From NCBI GenBank assembly GCA_016177805.1, contig JACOUN010000008.1:1-64000 (forward strand): a DNA stretch of 64,000 nt, written 5' to 3'. Positions 1 through 9,647 of this stretch are shown here, piece after piece (position 1 is the stretch's first letter; each line of letters begins with the position of its first letter). The translations under genes and the position numbers were made by a program. The notes under the pieces were generated by a model. That model did no database searches, was not told the DNA's origin, and was given only the letters and a program-made list of their open reading frames with translations. Origin of the DNA: Rhodocyclales bacterium. GTDB taxonomy: Bacteria > Pseudomonadota > Gammaproteobacteria > Burkholderiales > Rhodocyclaceae.

Positions 1-221
1 CTCATCTGCGGTCGCCTCTCAATGCGCGTGACGCGTCGGCTGATCTTCCTCTTGAGCATGTCCGTCCCGATCTGTTCGATACCGGTGCAATCGTAGCCTA
101 CCCGGCCAGCGCAGGGGGTTTTGCGACACCCTCTGAAGCCCCAAAAGCGTTGCGTGTTCGCGGCTGAAGCCGATCTACGAGACCCTGACCGCCCGGTTCA
201 ATGGCTCATCCAATCGCCCAG
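1..221. other. Left window edge, no confident gene
   Basis: I see no gene I can defend here. One plus-strand frame is open from the left edge to a stop at 165-167, and one minus-strand frame is open across most of the stretch and rich in basic residues. Either could be the end of a gene lying outside the window, but neither shows a motif I recognise, and codon use does not decide between them. Confidence 0.3.
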
Positions 222-605
222 CTACTGTATGCCCGCCTTGCGCTGCTGCATGCGCACATAGGCGGTGATGTGCGCCACGTCATCGGGCGTCACCCCCGGT
301 ACGGGCGGCATGTCGCCAAAGTTCCAGTGATGAGCGCGGGCACCGTTCTTCGCCGCCATCTGAAACGCCGCGTCGCCGTGGTGCGACGGTACATAAATCC
401 TGTTCAGGAAGGTCGGCCCCTTGTCGGTTCCACTCAGATCCACGCCGTGACACGAGGCACAGTTGTTCTCGAACAGGGGTTTGCCGAGATTGGGGTTGGG
501 CATCAGCCCGCGTGAGGGTTCAGGCACCTCCCACTTCTGGGCCGATGCCCCCGCCGAGAGGACGGCCAGCAGGCACAGGGTTGCGATACGTGCGGGTCTT
601 CTCAT
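222..605 (-). CDS. Small periplasmic c-type cytochrome
   Basis: Encodes 127 residues: a signal peptide (about residues 1-22, ending ASA) and a single class I cytochrome c domain. The haem attachment motif CASCH lies at residues 49-53, and a likely axial Met is in FGDMPPVPG near residue 99. It should carry electrons in the periplasm. The start at 605 was chosen because it gives a clean signal peptide; a longer upstream reading in the same frame lacks one. It is the last gene of the copper-response island and is followed by no clear terminator. A link to copper handling is inferred from the neighbours only; the electron donor and acceptor cannot be told from sequence. Confidence 0.85.
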   Translation of the reverse strand: MRRPARIATLCLLAVLSAGASAQKWEVPEPSRGLMPNPNLGKPLFENNCASCHGVDLSGTDKGPTFLNRIYVPSHHGDAAFQMAAKNGARAHHWNFGDMPPVPGVTPDDVAHITAYVRMQQRKAGIQ

Positions 606-774
606 TGGGGTTTCCTTGCAGACGACGGATTGCGGTGACCCGCGCCGGGCGGCGGGGCCGAGCAGCATGAGTGGGGTCTGGCTTCGGCGTGTGCCTTGGC
701 GTTGGCCGCCATCCAGCGGCGCAGGCCGGATATCAGTTTGTTCAACCATTGCATGTCGATAGCTCCCGTGGCGC

Positions 775-801
775 GGGCAGCACGACGATGTCACGCTGCC
801 C
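775..801. terminator. Hairpin downstream of Met-rich gene
   Basis: GGGCAGC (775-781) and GCTGCCC (795-801) form a perfect 7-bp stem with a 13-nt loop, ten bases after the stop of the Met-rich gene. No U tract follows, so it may only protect or pause the transcript rather than terminate it. Confidence 0.3.
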
Positions 802-810
802 TGGCCGAAT

Positions 811-1290
811 TCACTTGGGCATCTGCATCGGCGCACCGCCGGCACCCGCCGGTCCGGCCATGCGCTGCATCATCATCTGCATCATGTCCATACGCTGTTC
901 CATGCTGTGCATGCGGGCTCCCAGGTCACCGGTCGTGGCACCCCCACCCATCATGCCCATCATGCCCATTCCCGCCCCCATGCCGCCCTGCATCATCGGA
1001 CAGTTCATCATGCCGCCCTGCATGCCCAGCGCCATACCCATGCTTTCGCGCATGGTCTGCATGTGCTCGGTCATGGCCTGCCGCCGTTCTTCGTCAGTCT
1101 TCGCCTCGGCGGCGCGCTGAAGCTGTCCCTGCATGATCTTGAGGTTGTCCTGCATGCGCTCGAACGTAGGCGCGGCCTGCTCATCAATCGCTGCCGCCCC
1201 GGCTTGCTCCGGATGGTGGGTTTGCTCGGCAAACGCTGGCGCGACCAGCAACATCGACATTGTCAATAACGTAGTGGCGAAGGTTTTCAT
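811..1290 (-). CDS. Methionine-rich exported protein, likely Cu(I) binding
   Basis: Encodes 159 residues with a signal peptide (about 1-21, ending AFA). The N-terminal half contains a His pair (HHPE) and a charged, probably helical stretch (residues about 40-85). From residue about 70 on, the protein is extremely methionine rich: about 27 Met in the last 90 residues, in runs such as GMGMMGMMGGG and MMQMMM, with one Cys (NCPMM). Clustered Met in an exported protein is the usual signature of Cu(I)/Ag(I) binding. I do not recognise a named family. The gene sits between a cytochrome c and a cupredoxin, and a perfect CusR-type dyad lies 71-85 bp upstream of its start. A copper-buffering or chaperone role is inferred, not shown. 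Confidence 0.75.
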   Translation of the reverse strand: MKTFATTLLTMSMLLVAPAFAEQTHHPEQAGAAAIDEQAAPTFERMQDNLKIMQGQLQRAAEAKTDEERRQAMTEHMQTMRESMGMALGMQGGMMNCPMMQGGMGAGMGMMGMMGGGATTGDLGARMHSMEQRMDMMQMMMQRMAGPAGAGGAPMQMPK

Positions 1291-1342
1291 GATGAGTCTC
1301 CGGTTGAATGTCCAGCTCCCAAACTACGCCGCCCACCCCCAC

Positions 1343-1392
1343 GGGAAGCTGACTCCAAGATGACATTACTGTCATCCTGGGGTCAGCTTCCC
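1343..1392. promoter_or_regulatory. Nested dyad operator (CusR/CopR-type box)
   Basis: A 50-bp perfectly centred nested dyad. The inner arms GATGACA (1359-1365) and TGTCATC (1370-1376) flank TTAC, so the core TGACATTACTGTCA (1361-1374) matches the TGACA-N4-TGTCA layout of the CusR box. The outer arms GGGAAGCTGAC (1343-1353) and GTCAGCTTCCC (1382-1392) sit 5 bp away on each side. It lies 53-102 bp upstream of the Met-rich gene. Given the response regulator at 2459, this is most likely its binding site. The symmetry could also form a hairpin, but no U tract follows. Confidence 0.7.
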
Positions 1393-1578
1393 GCCTGCCT
1401 GACTTGAGCGATCGTGATGAGCCACGTGGGAAAGCGAGCGCAGTGGTTCCATGCAACGAAAACGAAGTTTCGCCGCAGCCAAAAACCGGGCAAATATCGA
1501 CCGCTATTCCCATTGGCGCAATAGATCAGTCTCAAGCCCGACAGGCTGCCAGGGCGCACCACGGGAAATGGGAGGGAG

Positions 1579-2103
1579 TTACTCGGTCACCGTGACCTGG
1601 GCAATCATCCCGACTTCCATGTGTCCGGGAATCAGGCAGGCAAAGTCCACCTTGCCCGGTTTGTCGAACTTCCATACCAGGCCACCCCGCTGGCCCGGTT
1701 TGAGCGTGAGCATGTTGGGCTCTTCGTGCTCCATGCCGGGAAACTTGTGCATCATTTCGGCATGCGCCTTGAGGTCTGCCATCGAGCCAATCACCATCTC
1801 GTGGGTCATCGTGCCGGTGTTGCGTGCAAAAAAGCGGATCGTTTCACCCGCCTTGACGACGACGCTGTCGGGCACGAAGCGCATGCTGTCATCCATCGTG
1901 ACCTCGACGGCGCGCGTGACCTCGTCCGGATTGCCGGGGACACCAACGTTGCCCGCGTGGCCGCCACCTCGGGGCGCATCATGCATGTATCCAGGCTTCT
2001 CGCTGCGCCCGGGCATGGCGTGGTGCTGACCGCCGTGGTTGCCTCCGCCCAGGGCGAGCGTCGGCAGCAGGCTAATAGCAATCAGCGTCAGGGTGGTCTT
2101 CAT
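1579..2103 (-). CDS. Periplasmic cupredoxin (CopI-like)
   Basis: Encodes 174 residues: a signal peptide (about 1-19), a His/Met/Gly-rich linker (NHGGQHHAMPG and onward, to about residue 55) and a C-terminal plastocyanin-like domain. Type 1 copper ligands are all visible: His101 in MTHEM, then Cys156, His161 and Met166 in CLIPGHMEVGM. The layout of a metal-binding N terminus plus a cupredoxin domain resembles CopI proteins of photosynthetic and denitrifying proteobacteria, which confer copper tolerance. The start at 2103 gives the signal peptide, whereas the frame upstream of it does not look like an export signal. It is divergent from the two-component system at 2459, which probably controls it. 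Confidence 0.88.
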   Translation of the reverse strand: MKTTLTLIAISLLPTLALGGGNHGGQHHAMPGRSEKPGYMHDAPRGGGHAGNVGVPGNPDEVTRAVEVTMDDSMRFVPDSVVVKAGETIRFFARNTGTMTHEMVIGSMADLKAHAEMMHKFPGMEHEEPNMLTLKPGQRGGLVWKFDKPGKVDFACLIPGHMEVGMIAQVTVTE

Positions 2104-2257
2104 TTCTTGTTTCTCCGGGGTTGGGGGGTGTTGCCAGAAAATCGTCCGGGTCGGCTCGCCTTCGGCACGTGCAAGGCGGGGTGAAATCTCGCATCTCAAA
2201 CGCAGGCATGCCGGCCGATAGTCAGCGGTTCAGCGCGGCCACTGTTCCTGTTGGGAG

Positions 2258-2277
2258 AATACGTACGAATACGTACG
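2258..2277. repeat. Tandem 10-bp repeat AATACGTACG x2
   Basis: AATACGTACG occurs twice in direct tandem (2258-2267 and 2268-2277). Each unit contains the self-complementary cores TACGTA and CGTACG. A 10-bp period places the two copies on the same helix face. It lies 155-174 bp upstream of the cupredoxin start and could be a protein-binding site. No known regulator motif is recognised. Confidence 0.5.
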
Positions 2278-2367
2278 GACATGATGACTCCTGTGGGTCG
2301 GCGACGTAGACTTCCGCGGGTCTTGGCGCATGGAGGCGCCAGTCTGAGCATCGCGCCCCGTCAACCG

Positions 2368-2394
2368 GCTGACTTTACCATTACATCTTCGTCA
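2368..2394. promoter_or_regulatory. Second, degenerate CusR/CopR-type box
   Basis: GCTGACT (2368-2374) is followed, at the same spacing as in the dyad at 1348-1374, by TTACA-TCTT-CGTCA (2381-2394), a two-mismatch version of TGACA-N4-TGTCA. It ends 64 bp before the response regulator start, a fitting place for autoregulation. The shared GCTGACT half site at identical spacing supports a common composite operator. Confidence 0.55.
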
Positions 2395-2458
2395 CTTTGG
2401 CCAGATCGGATACGGACACTGGCACACTAGTCCGGTGGAGCATCCGGAGCATGCGGCA

Positions 2459-3142
2459 ATGAAAATACTCATCGTTGAAGACGAGGCCAAGACCGGCGAC
2501 TATCTGCGCCAGGGGCTGAGCGAAGCCGGTTTCACCACCGATCTGGCCCGCAATGGCATGGACGGGCTGCATCTGGCGCTCACCGGAGACCACGACCTGA
2601 TCATCCTCGACGTGATGCTGCCCGGCCTGGACGGATGGCAGGTGCTGGAGACGATACGGCGCAGTGGCAAGGAGATGCCGGTGCTGTTCCTGACCGCGAA
2701 AGACCAGGTCGAAGATCGCGTCAAGGGACTGGAACTGGGGGCCGATGACTACCTCGTCAAACCGTTTGCCTTTTCCGAGTTGCTGGCAAGAGTCCGCACC
2801 ATTTTGCGCCGTGGGCGAAACGGTACCGAACCGACCACGCTGGCCCTGGCCGACCTTGAACTCGATCTGCTGCGGCGCCGTGTCACTCGTTCGGGCAAAC
2901 GGATAGAGCTGACCGCCAAGGAATTCGCCTTGCTTGAGCTACTGCTGCGGCGGCACGGCGAAGTGCTGCCGCGCTCGCTGATTGCCTCGCAGGTGTGGGA
3001 CATGAATTTCGACAGCGACACCAACGTCATCGAGGTCGCGGTGCGCCGCCTGCGCAACAAGGTCGATGAGCCGTTCGAACCCAAGCTGATACGCACCGTG
3101 CGCGGCATGGGCTACGTCCTCGAAGAGCCGGAGGGCGATTGA
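2459..3142 (+). CDS. Heavy-metal response regulator, OmpR family (CusR/CopR-like)
   Basis: Encodes 227 residues. The N-terminal receiver domain has the acidic pair E7-D8, the phosphoacceptor Asp51 in LDVMLPG, and Lys in LVKPF near residue 101. The C-terminal winged-helix DNA-binding domain (about 130-225) carries [19 protein letters not shown] and the [11 protein letters not shown] ending typical of the CusR/CopR/SilR subfamily. The start at 2459 has GGAG ten bases upstream and removes eight residues that precede the conserved MKILIVEDE start. It overlaps the downstream kinase gene by 4 bp, so the two are translationally coupled. It is expected to activate the copper genes at 222-2103 through the dyads described here. 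That it senses copper rather than silver is inferred from neighbours. Confidence 0.92.
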   Translation: MKILIVEDEAKTGDYLRQGLSEAGFTTDLARNGMDGLHLALTGDHDLIILDVMLPGLDGWQVLETIRRSGKEMPVLFLTAKDQVEDRVKGLELGADDYLVKPFAFSELLARVRTILRRGRNGTEPTTLALADLELDLLRRRVTRSGKRIELTAKEFALLELLLRRHGEVLPRSLIASQVWDMNFDSDTNVIEVAVRRLRNKVDEPFEPKLIRTVRGMGYVLEEPEGD

Positions 3143-4533
3143 AGTCCAAGTGGTCGATAACGACCCGCCTCACGCTGCTGTTCGCAATCGTGTCGAGCGG
3201 GGTGCTGCTCGCGTTCAGCGGCATCGTGATTTCGGCCATTGAAAAGCACTTCGTCGAACAGGACACGGACGCCCTGCATGGCAAGATGGTCCTGGTCGAA
3301 AGCGCGGTTGCGCGCGTCCGCGCGCCGCAAGAGCTGCAGGCGCTGGGCCAATTGCTACACGACGCGTTCGTGGGGCATGACGATCTGGTGATGCTGGCCC
3401 TGGCGCCGGATGGAACCACGCTTCACGCCTCGGCCGGCATCGACTTTCCCCTCGACCAGATACGGCGGATCGCCTCGGCGGGGCGCGTCGACACCTTCGA
3501 CTGGCAGGCCGGCAAGCAAGCCTATCGCGGGCTGGTGAAGACGATACGCAGCAGCATCCCGCCCGCCGCCGGCAGCAGCAGCATCGTCGTGGCGATCGCC
3601 ATAGACATCGACCATCACGCGACCTTCATGGCCCGCTTCGGCAAAACGCTGTCGGCGTTGGCCGCGGCGGCCGCGCTGACCTGCGGCCTGCTGGGATGGC
3701 TGATCGCGCACCGCAGCCTCGCGCCGCTACGCCAGATGAAAGAGCAAGCCTCGGCGGTAACCGCCAATCGTCTGGATACCCGCCTGCCGGAAGCGTCGAT
3801 TCCGGTGGAACTGGCCGGCCTGGCCGAAACGCTCAACCAGATGCTGGAACGGCTGGAGGATGCATTCAAGCGATTGTCGGACTTTTCCTCCGATCTCGCG
3901 CACGAACTGCGAACCCCGATCACCAACCTCACGACGCAGACCCAGGTCGCGCTCTCCATCCCGCGCGACGCGCAATCCTATCGGGAAACGCTCGGCTCGA
4001 ACGCGGAGGAGTTCGAGCACCTGTCCCGCATGATCTCCGACATGCTGTTCCTCGCCAAAGCCGACCACGGCCTGATGCTGCCGTCGTCGACAAGCATAGG
4101 GATCGAACAGGAGGTCGTGGAACTGTTCGACTTCTACGATGCGCTGGCGGAGGAACGCCAGGTCACCCTGAGCGTAGACGGTGACGGACAAATCACCGGC
4201 GATCGGCTGATGTTCCGGCGCGCAATCAGCAATCTGCTGTCCAACGCGCTGCGCCACACCCCTATGAAAGGACGGATCTCGGTCCACATTCAGAGCGCCG
4301 GCTCGCAAACCAGCGTCACCGTCGAAAACACCGGCCAGGCCATTGCCGCCGAAGACCTGCCCTACCTGTTCGACCGCTTCTATCGCGCCGACAAGGCCCG
4401 CACCCACACCTCATCGGAAGGCACCGGCCTGGGTCTGGCGATCACCAAGGCCATCGTCACCGCGCATCGCGGTCGGGTGGAAGTCACCTCGGATTCGAGC
4501 GGCACCCGCTTCACGCTGATCTTCCCGCGATAG
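3139..4533 (+). CDS. Heavy-metal sensor histidine kinase (CusS/CopS-like)
   Basis: Encodes 464 residues starting from TTG that overlaps the regulator's TGA (TTGA). Two membrane segments (about 10-33 and 169-191) bracket a periplasmic sensor of roughly 135 residues containing several His ([20 protein letters not shown]). A HAMP linker follows. The HisKA H box is [15 protein letters not shown] with His255, then the N box [15 protein letters not shown], the F/G boxes [13 protein letters not shown] and [11 protein letters not shown]. It autophosphorylates and donates to the regulator encoded just upstream. Length and motif order match the CusS/SilS family (about 460-490 residues). Periplasmic Cu(I)/Ag(I) as signal is inferred. 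Confidence 0.92.
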   Translation: MKSKWSITTRLTLLFAIVSSGVLLAFSGIVISAIEKHFVEQDTDALHGKMVLVESAVARVRAPQELQALGQLLHDAFVGHDDLVMLALAPDGTTLHASAGIDFPLDQIRRIASAGRVDTFDWQAGKQAYRGLVKTIRSSIPPAAGSSSIVVAIAIDIDHHATFMARFGKTLSALAAAAALTCGLLGWLIAHRSLAPLRQMKEQASAVTANRLDTRLPEASIPVELAGLAETLNQMLERLEDAFKRLSDFSSDLAHELRTPITNLTTQTQVALSIPRDAQSYRETLGSNAEEFEHLSRMISDMLFLAKADHGLMLPSSTSIGIEQEVVELFDFYDALAEERQVTLSVDGDGQITGDRLMFRRAISNLLSNALRHTPMKGRISVHIQSAGSQTSVTVENTGQAIAAEDLPYLFDRFYRADKARTHTSSEGTGLGLAITKAIVTAHRGRVEVTSDSSGTRFTLIFPR

Positions 4534-4657
4534 CCGGATAAGCTCCGGCGCGCTGGTGTCACTGAGGCCGGTCCACCGGTGCGGCACTGCCCGGGGCACG
4601 ATGCGGTTACCATGCGGTTACGATCGCCGTGTTCCCGTCCCCTCCGAATATCACCAC

Positions 4658-5890
4658 ATGACTCGCTCCATGACACACCCCATGCCTGACCGCTCCCAGC
4701 CGCCCGTTCGATTGCGCCGCCGCGCGGCGTTTGCCTTGTGCGCGATGCTCGCCGCCGTGCCGGCGCGCGCCGCCGACTGGCTGATGGCGACCGCCGAACC
4801 ACGGGTGGTGCCGGGCCAACGCTTCGAAGTGGTGCTGATCGGGCCGGGCGACGCGGCTCAGTGGCCGCCCCGCCTGGCCGCGCGCATCGAGCTGCCGGGC
4901 AGCGGCGCACAGGTCGAACTCGAACTGGCGGCGATCGGCGCGCTCGAACCCGGCGCCCGGCAGCGCCACTACTGGGCGGACTGGCCCGGCGAGATCACCG
5001 GCGTGGTCGGCCTGACGCTGCCCGGTCAACCGGGCGCGCACCTGCTGCTCGAAGCGCGCGCGAGCGCCCCCGCCACGCACGCGACGGCAAACACCGAGAC
5101 CACCGCGCCCCGGCGCGACCCGCAAATCGAGGCAATCGCGCCGCGCGCGGTGCTGCCGGTCGCGGCCAAACCGGTGGCGCCGACCGCGATCTCCTTTCAC
5201 GAACCGATGTACTTTCTGATCGGCGGCAAGGACCCGGTGTCGGCGCGCTTCCAGTTCAGCTTCAAGTACCGCATCTTCGACGACCACGGAGTGGTGGCCG
5301 AGACCGTGCCGATCGTGCGTGGCCTGTATTTCGGCTTCACCCAGACCTCCCTGTGGGATCTGGAATCTGCCTCCAAGCCGTTCCGCGATTCGAGCTTCCG
5401 GCCGACCCTGTTCTACCGCTGGCTGGCGTCCGATCCGGCCGAACGCGGCTCACTCGGGCTGTCGCTGGGCTACGAACACGAGTCCAACGGCAAGGAAGAC
5501 ACCCCCTCGCGCAGCATCGACACGCTATTCGTGCGCGCCGAAGGGCGCTACGTGCTGCCCAGCGGCACCTACATCGGCATCGCGCCCAAGCTGTGGACCT
5601 ACCTCGACCGCGAAGACAACCCCGACATCGCGCGCTATCGCGGCTACGGCGAACTGGGCCTGCGCATCGGACGCGACGACGGGTTGATGCTCAGTTCGCT
5701 GATCCGGCGCGGCACCTCGGGCAAGACCGGGGTCCAGCTCGACCTGTCCTATCCGCTACGCACCAGCGTGTTCTCGGGGGTCGGCACGTTCGTCCATCTG
5801 CAAGCCTTCAAGGGCTACGGCGAAACCCTGCTCGAATACGACATCAAGCGCGACACACAACTCAGGATAGGAGTCTCACTGGTGCGCTGA
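4658..5890 (+). CDS. pldA: Outer-membrane phospholipase A (OMPLA) with N-terminal extension
   Basis: Encodes 410 residues. After a signal peptide (RRRAAFALCAMLAAVPARA), an extra beta-rich domain of roughly 140 residues with an Ala/Thr/Pro linker precedes the OMPLA barrel. The barrel shows the family markers GYEHESNGKEDTPSRS, YLDREDNPDIARYRGYGEL and FKGYGETLLEYD. The catalytic His and Ser of the H-x-S-N-G motif are present, but the residue at the position of E. coli Asn156 is Asp (SRSID). The enzyme hydrolyses outer-membrane phospholipids when the membrane is disturbed and needs calcium and dimerisation. The start at 4658 was chosen because it lies closest to the signal peptide; ATG codons at 4670 and 4682 are alternatives. 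The gene ends convergently, overlapping the next gene by 15 bp. Confidence 0.88.
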   Translation: MTRSMTHPMPDRSQPPVRLRRRAAFALCAMLAAVPARAADWLMATAEPRVVPGQRFEVVLIGPGDAAQWPPRLAARIELPGSGAQVELELAAIGALEPGARQRHYWADWPGEITGVVGLTLPGQPGAHLLLEARASAPATHATANTETTAPRRDPQIEAIAPRAVLPVAAKPVAPTAISFHEPMYFLIGGKDPVSARFQFSFKYRIFDDHGVVAETVPIVRGLYFGFTQTSLWDLESASKPFRDSSFRPTLFYRWLASDPAERGSLGLSLGYEHESNGKEDTPSRSIDTLFVRAEGRYVLPSGTYIGIAPKLWTYLDREDNPDIARYRGYGELGLRIGRDDGLMLSSLIRRGTSGKTGVQLDLSYPLRTSVFSGVGTFVHLQAFKGYGETLLEYDIKRDTQLRIGVSLVR

Positions 5891-6877
5891 CCCGCCCGCC
5901 GACGGCGCCATCGACACCACCACGCTGCCGCGCTTGCAGCCCGCATCAACGCGCGCGTGCGCGCCGGGCAGATCGGCAAAGGCGAACACCGAATCAACGA
6001 GCGGGTGGAATTCCCCGGCCCGCGCCAGCGCCGCCAGCTCCACCACGTCCTCGATGCGTTCGGCGGCCATGCCCGCGATCGAACGCCGGCTGCCCAACGG
6101 CCGCGCGAACATGTCCCGCAGCCCGGCCGCGATCGCCAGATAACGGCCATGCTCGGCCAGCAGCGGAGCAAACTGCCTGAACCGCCCAGCGTAGGTATCG
6201 GCGACAACGTCATAGCCTGGTCGCTGCGCCGCCGGATCGAAGCCCGCCGCGTCGATCACCACCGCCGCGCCGAGATCCCGCGCGAGATCATGCTTGTCGG
6301 CACCCGTCACGGCGGTCACCTCGGCACCCATCTGGCGCGCGATCTGGATCATCGCGCTGCCGACCGTGCCGCAAGCCCCCACGACCAACACCCGCTCGCC
6401 CGCCCGCAGGCGCGCGCGGCGCAGGAAATGCAATGCGGTGGTGCCGCCGAAGCACAGCGCCGCAGCGCTCTCGAAGGTGATCCGCTCCGGTTTGGGTACG
6501 ATGATGGCGCCCATCGGCAGCACCACGTGCCGCGCATGCGCCCCCATCCGCACACCGGTGAAGGCAATCACGGCATCACCCACCCCGAACTGCCGGCAGC
6601 GCTCGCCAACGGCGACCACCACCCCGGCAAGCTCGGTCCCCAGCACCGCCCGGCGCGGCCGGCGAAAACCCAGCGCAAACCGCCCCAACACCCCGAACCC
6701 GGCCGGCAAATCCAGCGCGCGCACCCGCCGGTCACCGGACGAAACCGTCGTGGCCCTCACCTCGATCAGCACCTCACCCGGCCCCGGCGCGCGCAGCGGC
6801 AGCTCCTGCAGTTCAAGCACCTCGGGGCCGCCGTAAGCGCGGACGGTCCAGGCCTGTGTCGTCGGTGGCAGTTGCAT
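5876..6877 (-). CDS. NAD(P)-dependent MDR oxidoreductase (quinone oxidoreductase type)
   Basis: Encodes 333 residues of the medium-chain dehydrogenase/reductase superfamily. The N-terminal GroES-like domain has APGPGEVLIEVRATTVSSGD and VLGTELAGVVVAVGE. The Rossmann domain has VLVVGACGTVGSAMIQIARQMGAEVTAV. The zinc-binding Cys cluster is absent, so this is a quinone-oxidoreductase/zeta-crystallin-like enzyme rather than a zinc alcohol dehydrogenase. The substrate cannot be told. It is divergent from a TetR regulator with two palindromic operators in between and is therefore probably the repressed target, induced by a reactive or hydrophobic compound. Confidence 0.88.
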   Translation of the reverse strand: MQLPPTTQAWTVRAYGGPEVLELQELPLRAPGPGEVLIEVRATTVSSGDRRVRALDLPAGFGVLGRFALGFRRPRRAVLGTELAGVVVAVGERCRQFGVGDAVIAFTGVRMGAHARHVVLPMGAIIVPKPERITFESAAALCFGGTTALHFLRRARLRAGERVLVVGACGTVGSAMIQIARQMGAEVTAVTGADKHDLARDLGAAVVIDAAGFDPAAQRPGYDVVADTYAGRFRQFAPLLAEHGRYLAIAAGLRDMFARPLGSRRSIAGMAAERIEDVVELAALARAGEFHPLVDSVFAFADLPGAHARVDAGCKRGSVVVSMAPSAGGSAHQ

Positions 6878-6919
6878 CGCGCGTCTCCGTGGAGAACCAA
6901 ACAGAATGGTCAGAACGGG

Positions 6920-6932
6920 CTTACGCAGTAAG
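6920..6932. promoter_or_regulatory. TetR-type operator 1 (CTTACGCAGTAAG)
   Basis: The near-perfect palindrome CTTAC-GCA-GTAAG lies in the 108-bp divergent region between the MDR gene and the TetR gene. Its centre is 32 bp from that of the second site, about three helical turns, so two dimers could bind the same helix face. Confidence 0.65.
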
Positions 6933-6950
6933 CACGCCGCGGAACGATAT

Positions 6951-6965
6951 ACTTACGCCGTAAGT
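6951..6965. promoter_or_regulatory. TetR-type operator 2 (ACTTACGCCGTAAGT)
   Basis: The palindrome ACTTAC-GCC-GTAAGT shares the CTTAC/GTAAG half sites with the copy at 6920-6932. It ends 20 bp before the TetR start codon at 6986, a position fit for autorepression. Confidence 0.65.
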
Positions 6966-6985
6966 CCGTCAAACGTGGAGTGAAA

Positions 6986-7651
6986 ATGTCCCGCACAACT
7001 GGCAGTGATGACACGCCACGCCGCCCCTTGAGCCGCGAACGCATACTGGCCGAAGCGCTGCTCCTGGCTGACCGCCAGGGCAACGCGGGCCTGACGATGC
7101 GCGCGCTGGCCCGCGCGCTCGGAGTGGAGGCCATGTCGCTCTACAACCACATCGCCAGCAAGGACGACCTGATCGACGGCATGGTCGAGTCGGTCGTCGC
7201 CTCGATCGCCTTGCCGGCACCGCGCGGCGACTGGCAAGCCGAGATGCGCAAACGGGCCCTCTCGATGCGCGCGGCCTTCCTCACCCACCCATGGGCAGCG
7301 CCGCTGATGGTGTCAAGAATCAATATCGGCCCCAACATGCTGTCGCTCATCGACGCCACGCTGGGCTGCCTGCACGCGGCCGGCTTCGACCACGCCACGG
7401 CCGACCACGTATGGAACGCGCTTGACAGCCACATCTACGGCTTTCACCTGCTCGAACGGAGCTTTCCGCTGCAACCCGGACAATACGCCGAAGCCGCACG
7501 CCAATTCCTGCCCAACCTCCCCCCCGACCGCTACCCGCACATGCACACCCTCGCGCTGATGGTCGCCAAAGGCCGGCACACCGGCACACACGACTTCGAG
7601 TTCGGACTGGACCTGCTGCTGACCGCACTGGCAACCATGCGTAGCGGGTAA
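6986..7651 (+). CDS. TetR family transcriptional regulator
   Basis: Encodes 221 residues. The N-terminal helix-turn-helix is LTMRALARALGVEAMSLYNHIASKDDLIDGM (about residues 30-60), classic TetR form. The C-terminal effector-binding region is helical and resembles the TetR_C class found in regulators of hydrophobic-compound responses. The ATG at 6986 has GGAG at 6977-6980 at good spacing, whereas the GTG at 6980 would overlap that ribosome site. It is divergent from an MDR oxidoreductase and the region between carries two matched palindromes, so autorepression and repression of the oxidoreductase are likely. The ligand is unknown. Confidence 0.9.
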   Translation: MSRTTGSDDTPRRPLSRERILAEALLLADRQGNAGLTMRALARALGVEAMSLYNHIASKDDLIDGMVESVVASIALPAPRGDWQAEMRKRALSMRAAFLTHPWAAPLMVSRINIGPNMLSLIDATLGCLHAAGFDHATADHVWNALDSHIYGFHLLERSFPLQPGQYAEAARQFLPNLPPDRYPHMHTLALMVAKGRHTGTHDFEFGLDLLLTALATMRSG

Positions 7652-7715
7652 GCACGCCGCTGCTCGAAGCGGCTCAGGCAGATCGACTGCTATTGCTGCG
7701 TCCAATGGATACTGT

Positions 7716-7733
7716 GGCGTGGTTTCCCACGCC
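7716..7733. terminator. Hairpin between convergent tetR and glmS
   Basis: GGCGTGG (7716-7722) and CCACGCC (7727-7733) form a 7-bp stem with a TTTC loop between the ends of two convergent genes. No U tract follows on either side, so it is at best a weak bidirectional terminator. Confidence 0.4.
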
Positions 7734-7798
7734 GTATTGAATAGCGCCAGCCCTTGTTCTTATTGTTGCTTATCAAATGACGCCCGGCCCTGCGCCCC

Positions 7799-9631
<1,833 letters not shown>

Positions 9632-9647
9632 GGGGGTTCTCCGGCGA

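Larger units (their letters stand above)
2104..2458. other. Divergent regulatory region of copper island
   Basis: This 355-bp gene-free stretch separates the cupredoxin gene (minus) from the response regulator gene (plus). It holds a tandem 10-bp repeat at 2258-2277 and a degenerate CusR-like box at 2368-2394, described separately. No open frame in it looks coding. Confidence 0.6.

Noticed and set aside
1-200. Transposase or integrase fragment at the left edge on the minus strand
   Set aside because: The basic-rich frame has no catalytic motif, and the plus strand is equally open, so mobile origin cannot be supported.
5876-6877. Zinc-dependent alcohol dehydrogenase
   Set aside because: The zinc-binding Cys cluster and catalytic Cys/His set are missing; it fits the zinc-free quinone oxidoreductase group.
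9632-9647. glmS ribozyme
   Set aside because: Only 16 bp separate glmU and glmS, and this element is known mainly from Gram-positive bacteria.
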